A stretch of 64,000 bases of DNA from Lustribacter sp965277075 (GTDB lineage Bacteria; Vulcanimicrobiota; Vulcanimicrobiia; Vulcanimicrobiales; Vulcanimicrobiaceae), in NCBI GenBank assembly GCA_965277075.1, contig OZ255707.1, positions 1,116,001 to 1,180,000 on the forward strand, written 5' to 3'. The notes beneath the pieces were generated by a model, which was given only the letters and a program-made list of their open reading frames with translations, had not been told where the DNA came from and ran no database searches. How positions within the stretch are numbered: the first letter of the stretch is position 1; every line of letters begins with the position of its first letter. This document shows positions 16,427 to 25,708 of this stretch, piece after piece. The translations under genes and the position numbers were made by a program.

Positions 16427-17452
16427 TCAGAGATCGAGCGTGCTCTTTGCGAACACATCTTCGATCCGGACAGGCTTGTCGGTGAGGCCTTGTTCGTGCA
16501 AATAGCGTGCAATCGTTTCGAGCACGGGACGGGCGGCCCGAATTCCGTACGCGAGCGGATCGCGGTCGAGTGCCCTGATCGTCTCGTCGCCGATGAGCCC
16601 GGTCGTCGTCCACGGTTCGAGGTCGGCGATACGCGCCGCTTCGAGCCCTTCTTTCACCGTCACGAACGCTTTGTAGAGGTTGAGCGCGATCCACGGGTGC
16701 TGATCGAGCAGCCGGCGGCGAACGACCAGCGTGTGATTGATCGGGAAGATGCCGGTCTTCGCGAAGTAGCGGCGGCCCTCGGCAACCGCATCCGGGAAGA
16801 GGGAACGGATACTTGCGTTCGACGAGAAATCGGAGCGGCTGCGGTCGACCAGATTCTTGTCGGTCAGATACATGATCGTCGCGTCAAGCGTCCCGTTCGC
16901 AAGCATGTCCCCGATGCTGGAATCGCGCGAAATATAGTTCAACGTCACGCCGGGCGGTGCCGAGAATCCGGTCGAACCGCCGTGGCTCTGTTCGGGATTC
17001 CGTTCCATGAACCACTCGATCGTGCGCGGGTCGACGCCGAACTCGTCCCTGAGAACGCCGCGCGTCCAAACGGCGGCGGTCTGCTGGTATTCCGGGACGC
17101 CGACGCGCTTGCCGGCCAGATCGGCCGGCACGACGATGCCCGCGTCGGTGCGCACGATCGGTCGCGTGTGGAAGAACTGGCGCGTCGTGAACACCGGGAT
17201 CGCGACCCAATCGGTGAGGCCGCGCGCCGTGGAAATCATCAACGAGGAGCACGACATCTCGGAGACGTCGAACTCGGCAAATTTGAGCTGGCGCCAGAAC
17301 ATCTCCGAGGGATGCACGGCGGTGCCGAAGAGCCGGATTCCCTCGGCGGTCACGCTGCCGTCGAGGATCGGCTGCGTCCGTGTGTTCGGCGAGAGTGCCG
17401 CGCTCAGATCCAGTGTCGTCCGCGTACGTTCGGAGGCGTGGTCGATGGTCAT
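16427..17452 (-). CDS. Pht5-like protein (4,5-dihydroxyphthalate decarboxylase / binding-protein fold), cytoplasmic
   Basis: The 341-residue protein has no signal peptide, unlike a true periplasmic binding protein. Its sequence follows the Pht5 pattern: FAEFDVSEMSCSSLM, AIPVFTTRQFFHTRPI, LAGKRVGVPEYQQTAAVW, GDMLANGTLDA, and FAKTGIFPINHTLVVRR. Pht5 decarboxylates 4,5-dihydroxyphthalate to protocatechuate. The start ATG 17452 gives MTIDHASERTR. It is oriented toward HpnJ, with 56 bp between, and is divergent from the LivK gene at 17562. A paralogue lies at 21115. Decarboxylase and orphan ligand-binding roles are both possible. Confidence 0.78.
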   Translation of the reverse strand: MTIDHASERTRTTLDLSAALSPNTRTQPILDGSVTAEGIRLFGTAVHPSEMFWRQLKFAEFDVSEMSCSSLMISTARGLTDWVAIPVFTTRQFFHTRPIVRTDAGIVVPADLAGKRVGVPEYQQTAAVWTRGVLRDEFGVDPRTIEWFMERNPEQSHGGSTGFSAPPGVTLNYISRDSSIGDMLANGTLDATIMYLTDKNLVDRSRSDFSSNASIRSLFPDAVAEGRRYFAKTGIFPINHTLVVRRRLLDQHPWIALNLYKAFVTVKEGLEAARIADLEPWTTTGLIGDETIRALDRDPLAYGIRAARPVLETIARYLHEQGLTDKPVRIEDVFAKSTLDL

Positions 17453-17561
17453 CGCTTCCGAGCATAGCACGACCCCGCGAGCATATGAGGCCCTCAATTC
17501 GGAGGAAAGTTTCGCAACGTACCGATAACGTCGCAACGAATTGCCGCTTGGAGGTCGTTCT

Positions 17562-18737
17562 ATGGCTCGCTTCGTTGCTATCTTTATCGCGTTGACGTTC
17601 GCGAGTTCGGTCCCCGCGATGACGCTCGCGCAGCAGCCGCCGCTCAAAGTCGGCATCGTCTTCTCGTTTTCCGGCGGCGACAACGTCGAGCAGGGGAAAG
17701 AATTCGACGCCGCCGTCGCCGCGTATATGAAACAGCACGGCGACACGGTCGCCGGCCGTAAGATCGTGCTGATCAAGCGGGACGACGGCGGCATCGCGCC
17801 GGAGACCGCGCGACGCCTCACCCAAGAACTGATCGTTCAAGACAAAGTCGATCTCGTCGTTGGTACGTCGTTCACGCCGAACGCGCTCGCCATGTCGCAA
17901 GTGTCGACTCAGGCCAAGGTTCCGTTCTTCATCGTGAACGCCGCGACGTCGGGCATCATGGCGAAAGCACCGTATACGGCACGCTTCGGCTTCACGCAGG
18001 CGCAGATCACCGACGCGTTCGGGAAGTGGGCTGCGAAAACGCAAGGTAACACCGCCTACCTCCTTTATCAGGATTACGGTCCCGGGATCGAAGCGGGCAC
18101 GACATTCTCGAAGGCGTTCAGCGCCGCCGGCGGCACCGTCCTCGGCGAAGCACGCGTGCCGGTCGACAATCGCGATTTCACGGCGTACGTGCAACGCGCG
18201 AAAGATGCGAAGCCGAAGGTTCTCTACGCGTTCGTTAACGCGATCGGCGGCGGGATCGAGTTTCTCCGCGCGGTCAAAGCCAGCGGCATCGAGAAATCGG
18301 GAACCAAGGTTCTCGTCAACGGCGCGCTCGTCAACGAGGCGATTCTGCCGGCCGAGGGCGATTCGGCGCTCGGCGTCATCAGTACGTCCGACTACACCTC
18401 GATGCACGATTCGCCGCTCAACCATCAATTCGTGCGTGATTTCAAAGCCGCATACGGCGGCGACCAGAACCCCAGTTTTATTGCCGTCGCGGCCTACGAC
18501 GCGATGAACGCCGTCTACAAAGTCGTCGAGGCGCAGCACGGTACGATCGATCCGGACAAGACGATGGACATCGTCAAGACGCTCAAGTTCGAGAGTCCAC
18601 GCGGGCCCATCGCAATCGATCCGACCACACGCGACGTCATCCTCAACGCCTATTTCATGAAGGCTGAACGGCGCAACGGCGTGCTCGGCAACTATGAGTT
18701 CGAAACGACGCCGATGGTGAAAGACCCAACCGAATAG
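17562..18737 (+). CDS. Branched-chain amino-acid-type (LivK) solute-binding protein
   Basis: The start ATG 17562 is preceded by GGAGGT at 17550-17555. The 391-residue product has a signal peptide (MARFVAIFIALTFASSVPAMTLAQ) and a type I periplasmic-binding fold: LKVGIVFSFSGGDNVEQGKEF, VDLVVGTSFTPNALAM, PFFIVNAATSG, and FIAVAAYDAMNAVYKVV. Relatives of this type bind aromatic acids or amides as well as leucine. No LivHMGF genes are present. It is the first of four same-strand genes reaching 22062. Confidence 0.9.
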   Translation: MARFVAIFIALTFASSVPAMTLAQQPPLKVGIVFSFSGGDNVEQGKEFDAAVAAYMKQHGDTVAGRKIVLIKRDDGGIAPETARRLTQELIVQDKVDLVVGTSFTPNALAMSQVSTQAKVPFFIVNAATSGIMAKAPYTARFGFTQAQITDAFGKWAAKTQGNTAYLLYQDYGPGIEAGTTFSKAFSAAGGTVLGEARVPVDNRDFTAYVQRAKDAKPKVLYAFVNAIGGGIEFLRAVKASGIEKSGTKVLVNGALVNEAILPAEGDSALGVISTSDYTSMHDSPLNHQFVRDFKAAYGGDQNPSFIAVAAYDAMNAVYKVVEAQHGTIDPDKTMDIVKTLKFESPRGPIAIDPTTRDVILNAYFMKAERRNGVLGNYEFETTPMVKDPTE

Positions 18738-18815
18738 GGCCCTTGCTCTGGCGGGAGATGAAGCGACGCGAGAAAACTCTATCTCTGTTCATTTTGTCAT
18801 GAAAGCGGTGGAATT

Positions 18816-19991
18816 TTGATCCGACGCAAAACGGCCGCGCTCGCGCTGTGTGCGGCTCTCGCCTCGACGGTCGGTCTCGTCGCCCCGGCACAAAGCGCGG
18901 ATCCGGTCGAGATCAACGTCATTACACCACTCACGGGCGGCGGCGCTTTCCTCGGACAGACGCAGGCGAAAGCTCTACAGCAACTCGAGCTGATCGAAAA
19001 CAAAAACGGCGGGATCAAAGGGCGCCCGATTCACTTCAATTTTCTCGACGATCAGACGAACCCCCAGGTGACGGTCCAGTTAGCGAACCAGCTGATCTCG
19101 AAAAAAGTTCCGATCGTGCTCGGCTCGTCGCTCTCGGGCATGTGCAAAGCGATCTTGCCGCTTTTCGCCACCAACGGTCCGGTGAATTACTGTCTTTCGC
19201 CGGCGATCTATCCGGCGAAGAACTCATACGGATTCTCCGCCAGCGTCAGCACGCGCGACTTGCTCTATGCGACGGTTCGTTTCTTTCGCGAAAAGGGCTG
19301 GACGAAGATCGCGATGCTCTCGACCACCGACGCATCGGGACAAGACGGCGACCACGATCTGGCCGACGCGCTGACGTTCCCGGAGAACAAGGGCGTGGCG
19401 GTCGTCGCGAGCGAGCACTACAATCCCGGCGACGTCAGCGCAACGGCGCAAGTGGCAAAGATCAAAGCGGCAAGTCCGCAAGCGATGATCATCTGGGCGC
19501 CCGGCACGCCGTTTGGGACGGCATTGCACGCGGTGTCCGAAGTCGGGCTCGACATTCCGGTCGCTTCGACCAGCGCCAACATGGTTACCGCGCAGCTCAA
19601 AGGCTACGCGGCGTTCGCTCCCAAGTACATGATCTTTCCGGGACTCGGGTACGCGATCAACATGGCCCAGAACGCGCGCGTCGCGGCGGCTCAGAAGACC
19701 TACACCGACGCGCTCAAAGCGGCTGGACTCGATAACAACGTCCAGCGCGGCTTGACCTGGGACGCGGCCTCGCTCGCGATTGCCGCGCTTCGGGCCGTCG
19801 GACCGGACGGCTCGCCCGAAGCGATCAAGACCTACATCGAAGGTGTGCGCGACTATGCGGGGATCACCGGCGTGTATAACTTCGCCGACGGCAATCAGCG
19901 CGGCCTCAACATCAACGGCGTCGTCATGATGCGCTGGGAAGCGCCGAACTCCGCTTGGAGCGCGGTCAGTAAGTTCGGCGCCGCATTGTGA
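18816..19991 (+). CDS. Second LivK-type solute-binding protein (TTG start)
   Basis: The 391-residue product has a signal peptide (MIRRKTAALALCAALASTVGLVAPAQSA) and the type I binding fold: INVITPLTGGGAFLGQTQAK, FNFLDDQTNPQVTVQLANQL, PIVLGSSLSGMC, and WTKIAMLSTTDASGQD. TTG 18816 is the only start that gives the whole signal peptide. The ATG at 18799 stops after six codons. A purine-rich GGTGGAA lies just upstream. It is closely related to the protein at 62296. Its stop overlaps the GTG start of the MetE-like gene. Confidence 0.9.
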   Translation: MIRRKTAALALCAALASTVGLVAPAQSADPVEINVITPLTGGGAFLGQTQAKALQQLELIENKNGGIKGRPIHFNFLDDQTNPQVTVQLANQLISKKVPIVLGSSLSGMCKAILPLFATNGPVNYCLSPAIYPAKNSYGFSASVSTRDLLYATVRFFREKGWTKIAMLSTTDASGQDGDHDLADALTFPENKGVAVVASEHYNPGDVSATAQVAKIKAASPQAMIIWAPGTPFGTALHAVSEVGLDIPVASTSANMVTAQLKGYAAFAPKYMIFPGLGYAINMAQNARVAAAQKTYTDALKAAGLDNNVQRGLTWDAASLAIAALRAVGPDGSPEAIKTYIEGVRDYAGITGVYNFADGNQRGLNINGVVMMRWEAPNSAWSAVSKFGAAL

Positions 19992-21118
19992 CGGCAACCG
20001 CGACGCAGCGCAAGCCGTTCTTCCGCGCCGATCAAGTCGGAAGTCTTCTGCGTCCCGGCGCCGTGCACGAAGCTCGTTGCGGGTTCGCTCGCGGCGCCAT
20101 CGGCGCGGCAGCGCTCCGCGCGGTCGAAGATGCGGCTATCCGCACGGTCGTCGAGCACCAAGAACGCATCGGCCTGCCGGTCGTGACCGACGGCGAATTT
20201 CGGCGCGAAAATTGGTACGCCGACTTCATCGGCGCTCTTCGCGGTGTCGAGATTCGCGCTGCCCGGGCCAACCCGGCATTCAAGGACGATGCCGATCACG
20301 AGGTCACCTACGTCCCGAAAAACGTCGTGACCGTCGCGAAGCTCGACCATCCGGAACCCGTCCTCGTGCGCGATTACGCCTACCTCGCGTCGGTCGCGAC
20401 GCGGGCCGCGAAAATCACGATTCCTTCGCCGTCTCGGCTGCACTTTCACGGAGGGCGCAGCGCCGTCTCGACCGACGCGTATCCCGACATCGAAACGTTC
20501 TTCGCCGACGTCGTGCGCGTCTATCGCTCCGAGATCGCAGCGCTCGAGGCGGCCGGTTGCCGCTACATCCAAATCGACGATCCGCTCTTCTCGTATTTCA
20601 TCTCCGACCGTATGCGCGCGGAGATCGTCGCCGACGGCGAGCGTCCCCAAGCGCGTCTGTTACGTTACGTGCAGTTGATCAACGACTGCATCGCGGAGCG
20701 CCGCGCCGATACGGCGATCGGCATTCACATCTGTCGCGGGAACGCGCGTTCGGCGTGGCTTGCCGAGGGCGGCTACGAGCGTATCGCCGAACCCCTGTTC
20801 GGAGGCCTGCGAAACGACCACTTCCTGCTCGAGTACGACGACGATCGCTCCGGCGACTTCGCACCGCTGCGTTTCATCCCGCCCGGAAAACGTGTGGTGC
20901 TCGGACTCGTCACGACGAAAAACGGCCGCCTCGAAGATCGCGCGACGCTCGTACGACGCATCGAAGAAGCGACCGCCTACGTCCCGCTCGACAATCTCGC
21001 GATCAGCCCGCAATGCGGTTTTGCGAGCGTCGTCGAAGGCAACATCATCACCGACGACGATCAGTGGGCGAAACTGCAGCTGATCGTCGACGTCTCTCGC
21101 GAGGTGTGGAAGCCGTGA
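19988..21118 (+). CDS. MetE-like (cobalamin-independent methionine synthase C-terminal family) zinc methyltransferase-type protein
   Basis: The 376-residue protein matches the C-terminal catalytic half of MetE and its stand-alone relatives, including epoxyalkane:coenzyme M transferases. Candidate zinc ligands are GIHICRGN (His247, Cys249) and SPQCGF (Cys343), with a TDGEFRRENW segment near residue 68. The N-terminal MetE half is absent, and no folate partner gene is adjacent. GTG 19988 overlaps the upstream stop and its own stop overlaps the next GTG, so it is translated as part of the binding-protein operon. That context suggests thiol or C1 transfer on an imported substrate rather than methionine synthesis. 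Confidence 0.82.
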   Translation: MTATATQRKPFFRADQVGSLLRPGAVHEARCGFARGAIGAAALRAVEDAAIRTVVEHQERIGLPVVTDGEFRRENWYADFIGALRGVEIRAARANPAFKDDADHEVTYVPKNVVTVAKLDHPEPVLVRDYAYLASVATRAAKITIPSPSRLHFHGGRSAVSTDAYPDIETFFADVVRVYRSEIAALEAAGCRYIQIDDPLFSYFISDRMRAEIVADGERPQARLLRYVQLINDCIAERRADTAIGIHICRGNARSAWLAEGGYERIAEPLFGGLRNDHFLLEYDDDRSGDFAPLRFIPPGKRVVLGLVTTKNGRLEDRATLVRRIEEATAYVPLDNLAISPQCGFASVVEGNIITDDDQWAKLQLIVDVSREVWKP

Positions 21119-22062
21119 ACGCGACCGATACCGTAACGCTACGGACCGCGATCGAACCGTACGGGTACACGACGGGCATCATCAACGGCACGATCGCTTC
21201 GCCGCGGCTGCGCTTCGACGTCGTCGAGACCAAGCCGATCGTCAAAGCGTTCGCGCCGATGGCGAACGAGCAGGCCTACGACGTCGCCGAGATGGCGATC
21301 GTGACGTTTATTCAGGCTTTCGCCGCCGGAAAACCCGTGCTGCTGCTGCCCGCGCTGATGCTCAGCCGTTTTCACCACGCATCGATTTGGAAAGCGGCGC
21401 GCGGACCGATTCACGATCCTGCCGATCTCAACGGCAAAAGGATCGGTGTCCGGTCCTACACGCAAACGACCGGCGTATGGGTGCGCGGGATTCTGCACGC
21501 GGAATACGGCGTCGATCTCGACTCGATTACGAACGTGACCACCGAGGGCGGTCACATCAAGGAGTACGTTGAGCCGTCGAATGTCGTACGCGCCCCGGCC
21601 GACGTATCGTTTCGCGATATGCTGGTCAACGGCGAAATCGATGCGTGGATCGCCGGCCGCGACATTCCGCCTGACGCTGCGCTCGAACGTGTCGTCGAGG
21701 ATGTCGACGCGGTCGAGGCGGCGTGGTTCGAACGGACGGGCGCCTTTCCGATCAATCATATGCTGGTCATGCGTGGGTCGCTGCTCGACGCGTATCCGTG
21801 GATCGCCGCCGAATTCTTCACGCTGCTGGAAACAAATAAAGATGCGTATATCGCGGCGTTGCGTACGAGCACACCCGCCAATGCCGACGAAGCATTCCGC
21901 AAACACGTGCTCGAGCGCGGCGGTGACCCGTTGCCGTTCGGCGTCGAAGCACTGCGCCCGTCGCTCCAGCTCGTCATCGACTACGCGCTCGCGCAGAAAC
22001 TGATCCCGCGGCGCTTCTCCGTCGACGAACTCTTCGACCCGCGGGTCCGCGAGCTCGGGTAG
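21115..22062 (+). CDS. Pht5-like protein (4,5-dihydroxyphthalate decarboxylase / binding-protein fold)
   Basis: The 315-residue protein is a divergent paralogue of the one at 16427: YDVAEMAIVTFIQAF, LNGKRIGVRSYTQTTGVW, FRDMLVNGEIDAW, and FERTGAFPINHMLVMRG. It has no signal peptide (start NATDTVTLRTAIEPYGY), which favours a cytoplasmic enzyme over a transporter component. GTG 21115 overlaps the MetE-like stop by four bases. Together with the two LivK proteins it forms an uptake-plus-processing set. The ligand is unknown. Confidence 0.75.
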   Translation: MNATDTVTLRTAIEPYGYTTGIINGTIASPRLRFDVVETKPIVKAFAPMANEQAYDVAEMAIVTFIQAFAAGKPVLLLPALMLSRFHHASIWKAARGPIHDPADLNGKRIGVRSYTQTTGVWVRGILHAEYGVDLDSITNVTTEGGHIKEYVEPSNVVRAPADVSFRDMLVNGEIDAWIAGRDIPPDAALERVVEDVDAVEAAWFERTGAFPINHMLVMRGSLLDAYPWIAAEFFTLLETNKDAYIAALRTSTPANADEAFRKHVLERGGDPLPFGVEALRPSLQLVIDYALAQKLIPRRFSVDELFDPRVRELG

Positions 22063-22105
22063 TTTGGTCCTTGCCCCAGAACGAGTTTTTCATTAACATC
22101 GGAAT

Positions 22106-22618
22106 ATGCTTACACTGCTCGCCGCAGCAGCGGCATCGATCTTGACGCTCAACGGTACTCCGGTCGACGGAGCGCTCAATCAAAACGGTCACATCATCGT
22201 ACCGCTTCGCGCTCCGATGGAAGCGGTCGGCGGAAAAGTTGATTGGTCGGACGCGAGTCAAACCGGCGTCGCCCATTCACCGGCCGGTGAGGAGCTGATC
22301 AGCGCGACGGTCGGCAACGAGACGGTTCTCGTAACGGGAAATCCGGTTGCCGTCGACGTCGCGCCGCAGTTGGTCAACGGCGTCGAATACGTTCCCGTCG
22401 AGATGCTCGCCGAAATTTCGAGTGCGACGGTGACCTACGCGCCCGATCGTTCGTCGGCAGCCGTTACCGGCTTCGATATCAACGGACTGCGCGCGCACGG
22501 TGAAGGGGGCCGCGGCGTGCTTCCGATCTGGCTTGGAATTCTCGTCGGCGGCGGTATCGCGTCGGCAATCGCGATTGCCGCGGGGGCGCCGACGCGCCGC
22601 AAACGCGGCACGGTCTAG
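22106..22618 (+). CDS. Copper amine oxidase N-terminal-like (stalk) domain protein with C-terminal membrane helix
   Basis: The 170-residue protein has a short hydrophobic N-terminus (MLTLLAAAAASI) followed by a stalk-type repeat: LNGTPVDGALNQNGHIIVPL, RAPMEAVGGKVDW and LVNGVEYVPVEMLAEI. A hydrophobic segment (LPIWLGILVGGGIASAIAIAAG) ends in a positive tail. This domain is common on exported proteins and probably mediates wall or self-contacts. Its stop overlaps the convergent PoxB-like stop by four bases. Confidence 0.72.
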   Translation: MLTLLAAAAASILTLNGTPVDGALNQNGHIIVPLRAPMEAVGGKVDWSDASQTGVAHSPAGEELISATVGNETVLVTGNPVAVDVAPQLVNGVEYVPVEMLAEISSATVTYAPDRSSAAVTGFDINGLRAHGEGGRGVLPIWLGILVGGGIASAIAIAAGAPTRRKRGTV

Positions 22619-24420
22619 TGTGCTGTCGGGGTCGTGCGCTCCGTCGGCAGAATTCCGGCGATCACGCCCTTCACGGACTGCGCGATGATGGCGCCCGTTT
22701 GCGGATCCCGGTCGAGTACCGCGCTTGTAAACGCGCGCGCCTGTTCGGGCGTGATGTGCGGCGGCAACATCGAGATCGTCGGATCGACGAGCACCTCGAT
22801 TAAAGCCGGCCGATCGGCGCTCAGCACGTGCTGCCACGCTGCACGCACGTCTTCCGCCCGGTCCACGCGGACCGCTTCGAATCCCAGCATGCGCGCGTAC
22901 TCGGCGTACGGGAACTCCGGCAGATCTTGCGACTCGGGGAATTTTGCAATCCCCGTTTCGATTCGCATTTCCCACGTCACCTGGTTGAGGTCCGCGTTGT
23001 TCGCGACGTAGATCACCAGGCGCGGATCGCTCCAGCGCTTCCAATAGCGCTTGATCGTGATCATCTCGGCGAGGCCGTTCATCTGCATTGCGCCGTCGCC
23101 CGTGAGGGCAATCGCGGGCCGCTCCGGAAACGCAAATTTTGCCGCAATTGCATACGGCACGGCCGAGCCCATCGTCGCCAGACCGCCGGAGAGCGACCAC
23201 TTCATTCCGCGCCGCATCTGCAGGTGGCGTGCCGACCAGTTTGTCGACGTGCCCGCGTCGGCGGTAAGGATACAGTTCTCCGGCAGCTGCGCGTTGAGTT
23301 CGACGAACACGTCCTGCGGATTGACCGGGTGACCTTCGATCTTCGCACGCGTGCGATTCACGTCGGCTTCGTGCGCGCGATCGCGCGCGATCTTTTTCCG
23401 CCATGCCGGATCGGTTTTCGGCCGCAGCAGCGGTAAGAGGGCCGCTAACGTATCGCGGGCCGAACCTTGCAGGTTCACTTCGGTCGGATATCGCGTACCG
23501 ATGCGCAGTCCGACGGTATCGATTTGCACGCCGCGCGCCTGTCCCTCGTTCGGCAAGAAATTCGCGTACGGAAAGTTCGTGCCGATCATCAAGAGCGTAT
23601 CACAACCGCTCATCATGTCGCTCGATGCACGCGTGCCGAGCAGGCCGAGCGTTCCGGTCACCCAGGGCAGATCGTCCGGAAGCGCGGCCTTACCGAGCAG
23701 CGCTTTCGCGCATCCGGCTTGCAACGCATCCGCCACGGCGACGACCTCGTCGGCCGCGCCGTCCGCGCCGGCGCCGACGAGCATTGCGACCTTCGTCCCG
23801 GCGTTGAGCAAATCGGCGGCGCGCTCCAGCTCGGCTTCCGGCGGAATCATTCGCGCGAGCGTGAGACCGACGCCGGAGTGATTGAAGTTCATCCGGTGGG
23901 GAATCGTCTCGGCGGCCTTCTCGTCTTGGAGGTCTTTCGGGAAGATCAGCGCCGTGACGCCACGCGAACCGAGTGCACCGCGCACGGCGCGATCGATCGT
24001 ATGGCGCACTTGCGCCGGATGCATGACGGTCACGACGTATTCGCCCGCGACATCCTTGAAGAGCGACTGCAGATCGACTTCTTGCTGATACTCACTGCCC
24101 ATCACCGTCATCGCGGTTTGACCGCATAACGCGAGCACCGGAACGTGATCCGCCTTCGCATCGTAGAGACCGTTGAGCAGATGAATCGCGCCCGGGCCCG
24201 ACGTGCCCAGGCAGACGCCGAGTTCGCCGGTGAACTTCGCGTGCGCGGTGGCCATGAACGCCGCTTGTTCTTCGTGGCGCACCTGAACGAACTCCAGCTG
24301 ATTCTCGGCGCGGTGGAGCGCACCGATAATGCCGTTGATGCCGTCGCCCGGATAGCCGTAGATGCGTTTCACGCCCCACGCGAGCAAACGCTGTATTAAA
24401 AAATCGCCGACGGTCACCAC
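22615..24420 (-). CDS. ThDP-dependent enzyme, PoxB-like (pyruvate:quinone oxidoreductase type)
   Basis: The 601-residue protein has the three-domain layout of PoxB-family enzymes. The catalytic Glu is in VQVRHEEQAAF (Glu50). The ThDP-binding motif runs from LTGDGAMQMNGLAE to the asparagines in IYVANNADLN. The FAD-type middle domain includes AMLVGAGADGAADEV. The short tail after the ThDP domain (QTGAIIAQSVKGVIAGI) could play the membrane-attachment role of E. coli PoxB, but this is weak. The product may convert pyruvate to acetate and CO2 while reducing quinone. It stands next to a small secreted protein on the same strand. Confidence 0.82.
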   Translation of the reverse strand: MVTVGDFLIQRLLAWGVKRIYGYPGDGINGIIGALHRAENQLEFVQVRHEEQAAFMATAHAKFTGELGVCLGTSGPGAIHLLNGLYDAKADHVPVLALCGQTAMTVMGSEYQQEVDLQSLFKDVAGEYVVTVMHPAQVRHTIDRAVRGALGSRGVTALIFPKDLQDEKAAETIPHRMNFNHSGVGLTLARMIPPEAELERAADLLNAGTKVAMLVGAGADGAADEVVAVADALQAGCAKALLGKAALPDDLPWVTGTLGLLGTRASSDMMSGCDTLLMIGTNFPYANFLPNEGQARGVQIDTVGLRIGTRYPTEVNLQGSARDTLAALLPLLRPKTDPAWRKKIARDRAHEADVNRTRAKIEGHPVNPQDVFVELNAQLPENCILTADAGTSTNWSARHLQMRRGMKWSLSGGLATMGSAVPYAIAAKFAFPERPAIALTGDGAMQMNGLAEMITIKRYWKRWSDPRLVIYVANNADLNQVTWEMRIETGIAKFPESQDLPEFPYAEYARMLGFEAVRVDRAEDVRAAWQHVLSADRPALIEVLVDPTISMLPPHITPEQARAFTSAVLDRDPQTGAIIAQSVKGVIAGILPTERTTPTAH

Positions 24421-24435
24421 TGGTGCCCTCTCTTC

Positions 24436-24840
24436 TCAACGCGCGTGCGCGCACGCGTCGAGCTGTTGTTGGCGGTTGGTCGCGCTCGGAATGCTGCCGC
24501 CACCGGGGTTGACCGTCACGCTCATGATCGTATCGGCCTGCTTCAGCCCGGTGATCGGGTTGATGTGCTGCTGTGCGGTGACCGCGTTGCGATTGCACTG
24601 GACGCCGGTGCCGATGGGCTGATTTTTCGAGCGGTTGAGCACCGACATGCCGGCCGTCGGCCGAACGCGTGGCGCGGTCATCACCGCCCCGGTTGCGGCC
24701 GCCTTCGGCTGCGGCGCGATCAGCGTCGTTGCCACGGGCGCTGCGGTTCCGGCGGCGGAAGCGGACGTCTCCGCCAACGCCGGAACGGCGACGGCGGCGC
24801 TGATGAGGACGAGGAAGGCCGGTAAGCAACGCATGCTCAT
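24436..24840 (-). CDS. Small secreted protein of unknown function
   Basis: A 134-residue protein has a signal peptide (MSMRCLPAFLVLISAAVAVPALA). The mature part is Ala/Thr-rich, then has a conserved-looking segment, VQCNRNAVTAQQHINPITGL, and ends ATNRQQQLDACAHAR. Two cysteines (in VQCN and DACAH) could form a disulfide. The start ATG 24840 follows GGGGGAAG; a second ATG two codons later is also possible and has better spacing. It lies between purU and the PoxB-like gene on the same strand. I do not recognise a family. Confidence 0.65.
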   Translation of the reverse strand: MSMRCLPAFLVLISAAVAVPALAETSASAAGTAAPVATTLIAPQPKAAATGAVMTAPRVRPTAGMSVLNRSKNQPIGTGVQCNRNAVTAQQHINPITGLKQADTIMSVTVNPGGGSIPSATNRQQQLDACAHAR

Positions 24841-24853
24841 TATCTTCCCCCCG

Positions 24854-25708
24854 TTAGCGGAACACAACCGTTCGCGGACCGTTGAGCAGGACGCGTCGAG
24901 CGACGTGAAATTTCACGGCCCGGGCCAGCACCATGCACTCGATATCGCGCCCGATCACGACGAGGTCGGCGACGGTCGCTGCATGGTCCACCCGCGCGAC
25001 GTCCTGTTCAACGATCGGACCCTCGTCCAGATCGCCCGTGACGTAATGCGCCGTCGCGCCGATCAGCTTGACGCCGCGCGCGTAGGCTTGCGCGTACGGG
25101 TGCGCGCCTTTGAAGCTCGGCAGAAACGAGTGGTGGATGTTGATCGCGCGACCGGAAAAGGCCGCGCACACACGCTCCGAAAGAACACGCATGTAGCGCG
25201 CGAGCACGAGCAGATCGATCGCCTCACGTTCGAGGATTTCGAGCAGCCGCTGCTCCGCGTCGTGTCGCGTTTCGGACACGACGGGCACGTGGTGAAACGG
25301 GATATCGTACGAAGCCGCCAACCCGGCGAAGTCGCCGTGGTTGGAAACGATCGCGCGGACGTCGACGGGCAAGTCGCCGGAGCTCGAACGGAACAACAGG
25401 TCGTTGAGGCAATGCCCCTGACGCGAGACCATGATGGCGACACGCGCCTTGATCGTAAGATCGCGGAATTCAAACGTCATGGCGAAGCGCAACGCAACCA
25501 GCGCGAACGCTGCGCGTAGCGCTTCGAGCGTCGGCGCTTGCTCGTCGGCGAGCACACGCGCAAATGCAACGCGCATGAAGAACCGATGTGTGTCCGCGTC
25601 ACCGAATTGCGCGGAGTCGACGATCGTGCAACCGTGTTCGACGAGAAAGCCCGACACGGCGTGCACGATCCCGATCGTGTCGTCGCACGCGATGGTCAAG
25701 ACGATCAT
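24854..25708 (-). CDS. purU: Formyltetrahydrofolate deformylase
   Basis: The 284-residue protein has an N-terminal ACT domain (1-80) and a C-terminal formyl-hydrolase domain with the folate and catalytic motif INIHHSFLPSFKGAHPY (Asn190, His192) and HYVTGDLDEGPI (Asp226). It hydrolyses 10-formyl-THF to formate and THF, balancing one-carbon units. Its ATG overlaps the TGA of the upstream S41 protease by four bases, so the two are coupled, an odd functional pair. The MetE-like gene and other C1-linked genes lie elsewhere in the window. Confidence 0.93.
   Translation of the reverse strand: MIVLTIACDDTIGIVHAVSGFLVEHGCTIVDSAQFGDADTHRFFMRVAFARVLADEQAPTLEALRAAFALVALRFAMTFEFRDLTIKARVAIMVSRQGHCLNDLLFRSSSGDLPVDVRAIVSNHGDFAGLAASYDIPFHHVPVVSETRHDAEQRLLEILEREAIDLLVLARYMRVLSERVCAAFSGRAINIHHSFLPSFKGAHPYAQAYARGVKLIGATAHYVTGDLDEGPIVEQDVARVDHAATVADLVVIGRDIECMVLARAVKFHVARRVLLNGPRTVVFR

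Noticed and set aside
16884..18539. 551-residue reverse-strand frame
   Set aside because: It is antisense to the LivK gene and out of frame with the Pht5-like gene; its composition is typical of a high-GC shadow frame.
18799..18816. ATG 18799 as start of the second LivK gene
   Set aside because: It hits a stop after six codons; TTG 18816 opens the full signal peptide.
20077..21114. 5' extension of the 21115 gene to 20077
   Set aside because: Before 21115 the frame is Arg/Ser-rich text antisense in composition to the MetE-like gene. The overlapping GTG at 21115 is the natural coupled start.
22277..23404. 375-residue reverse-strand frame within the PoxB-like region
   Set aside because: It is an out-of-frame shadow of the ThDP enzyme and stalk-domain genes; it is Arg-rich with no recognisable fold.
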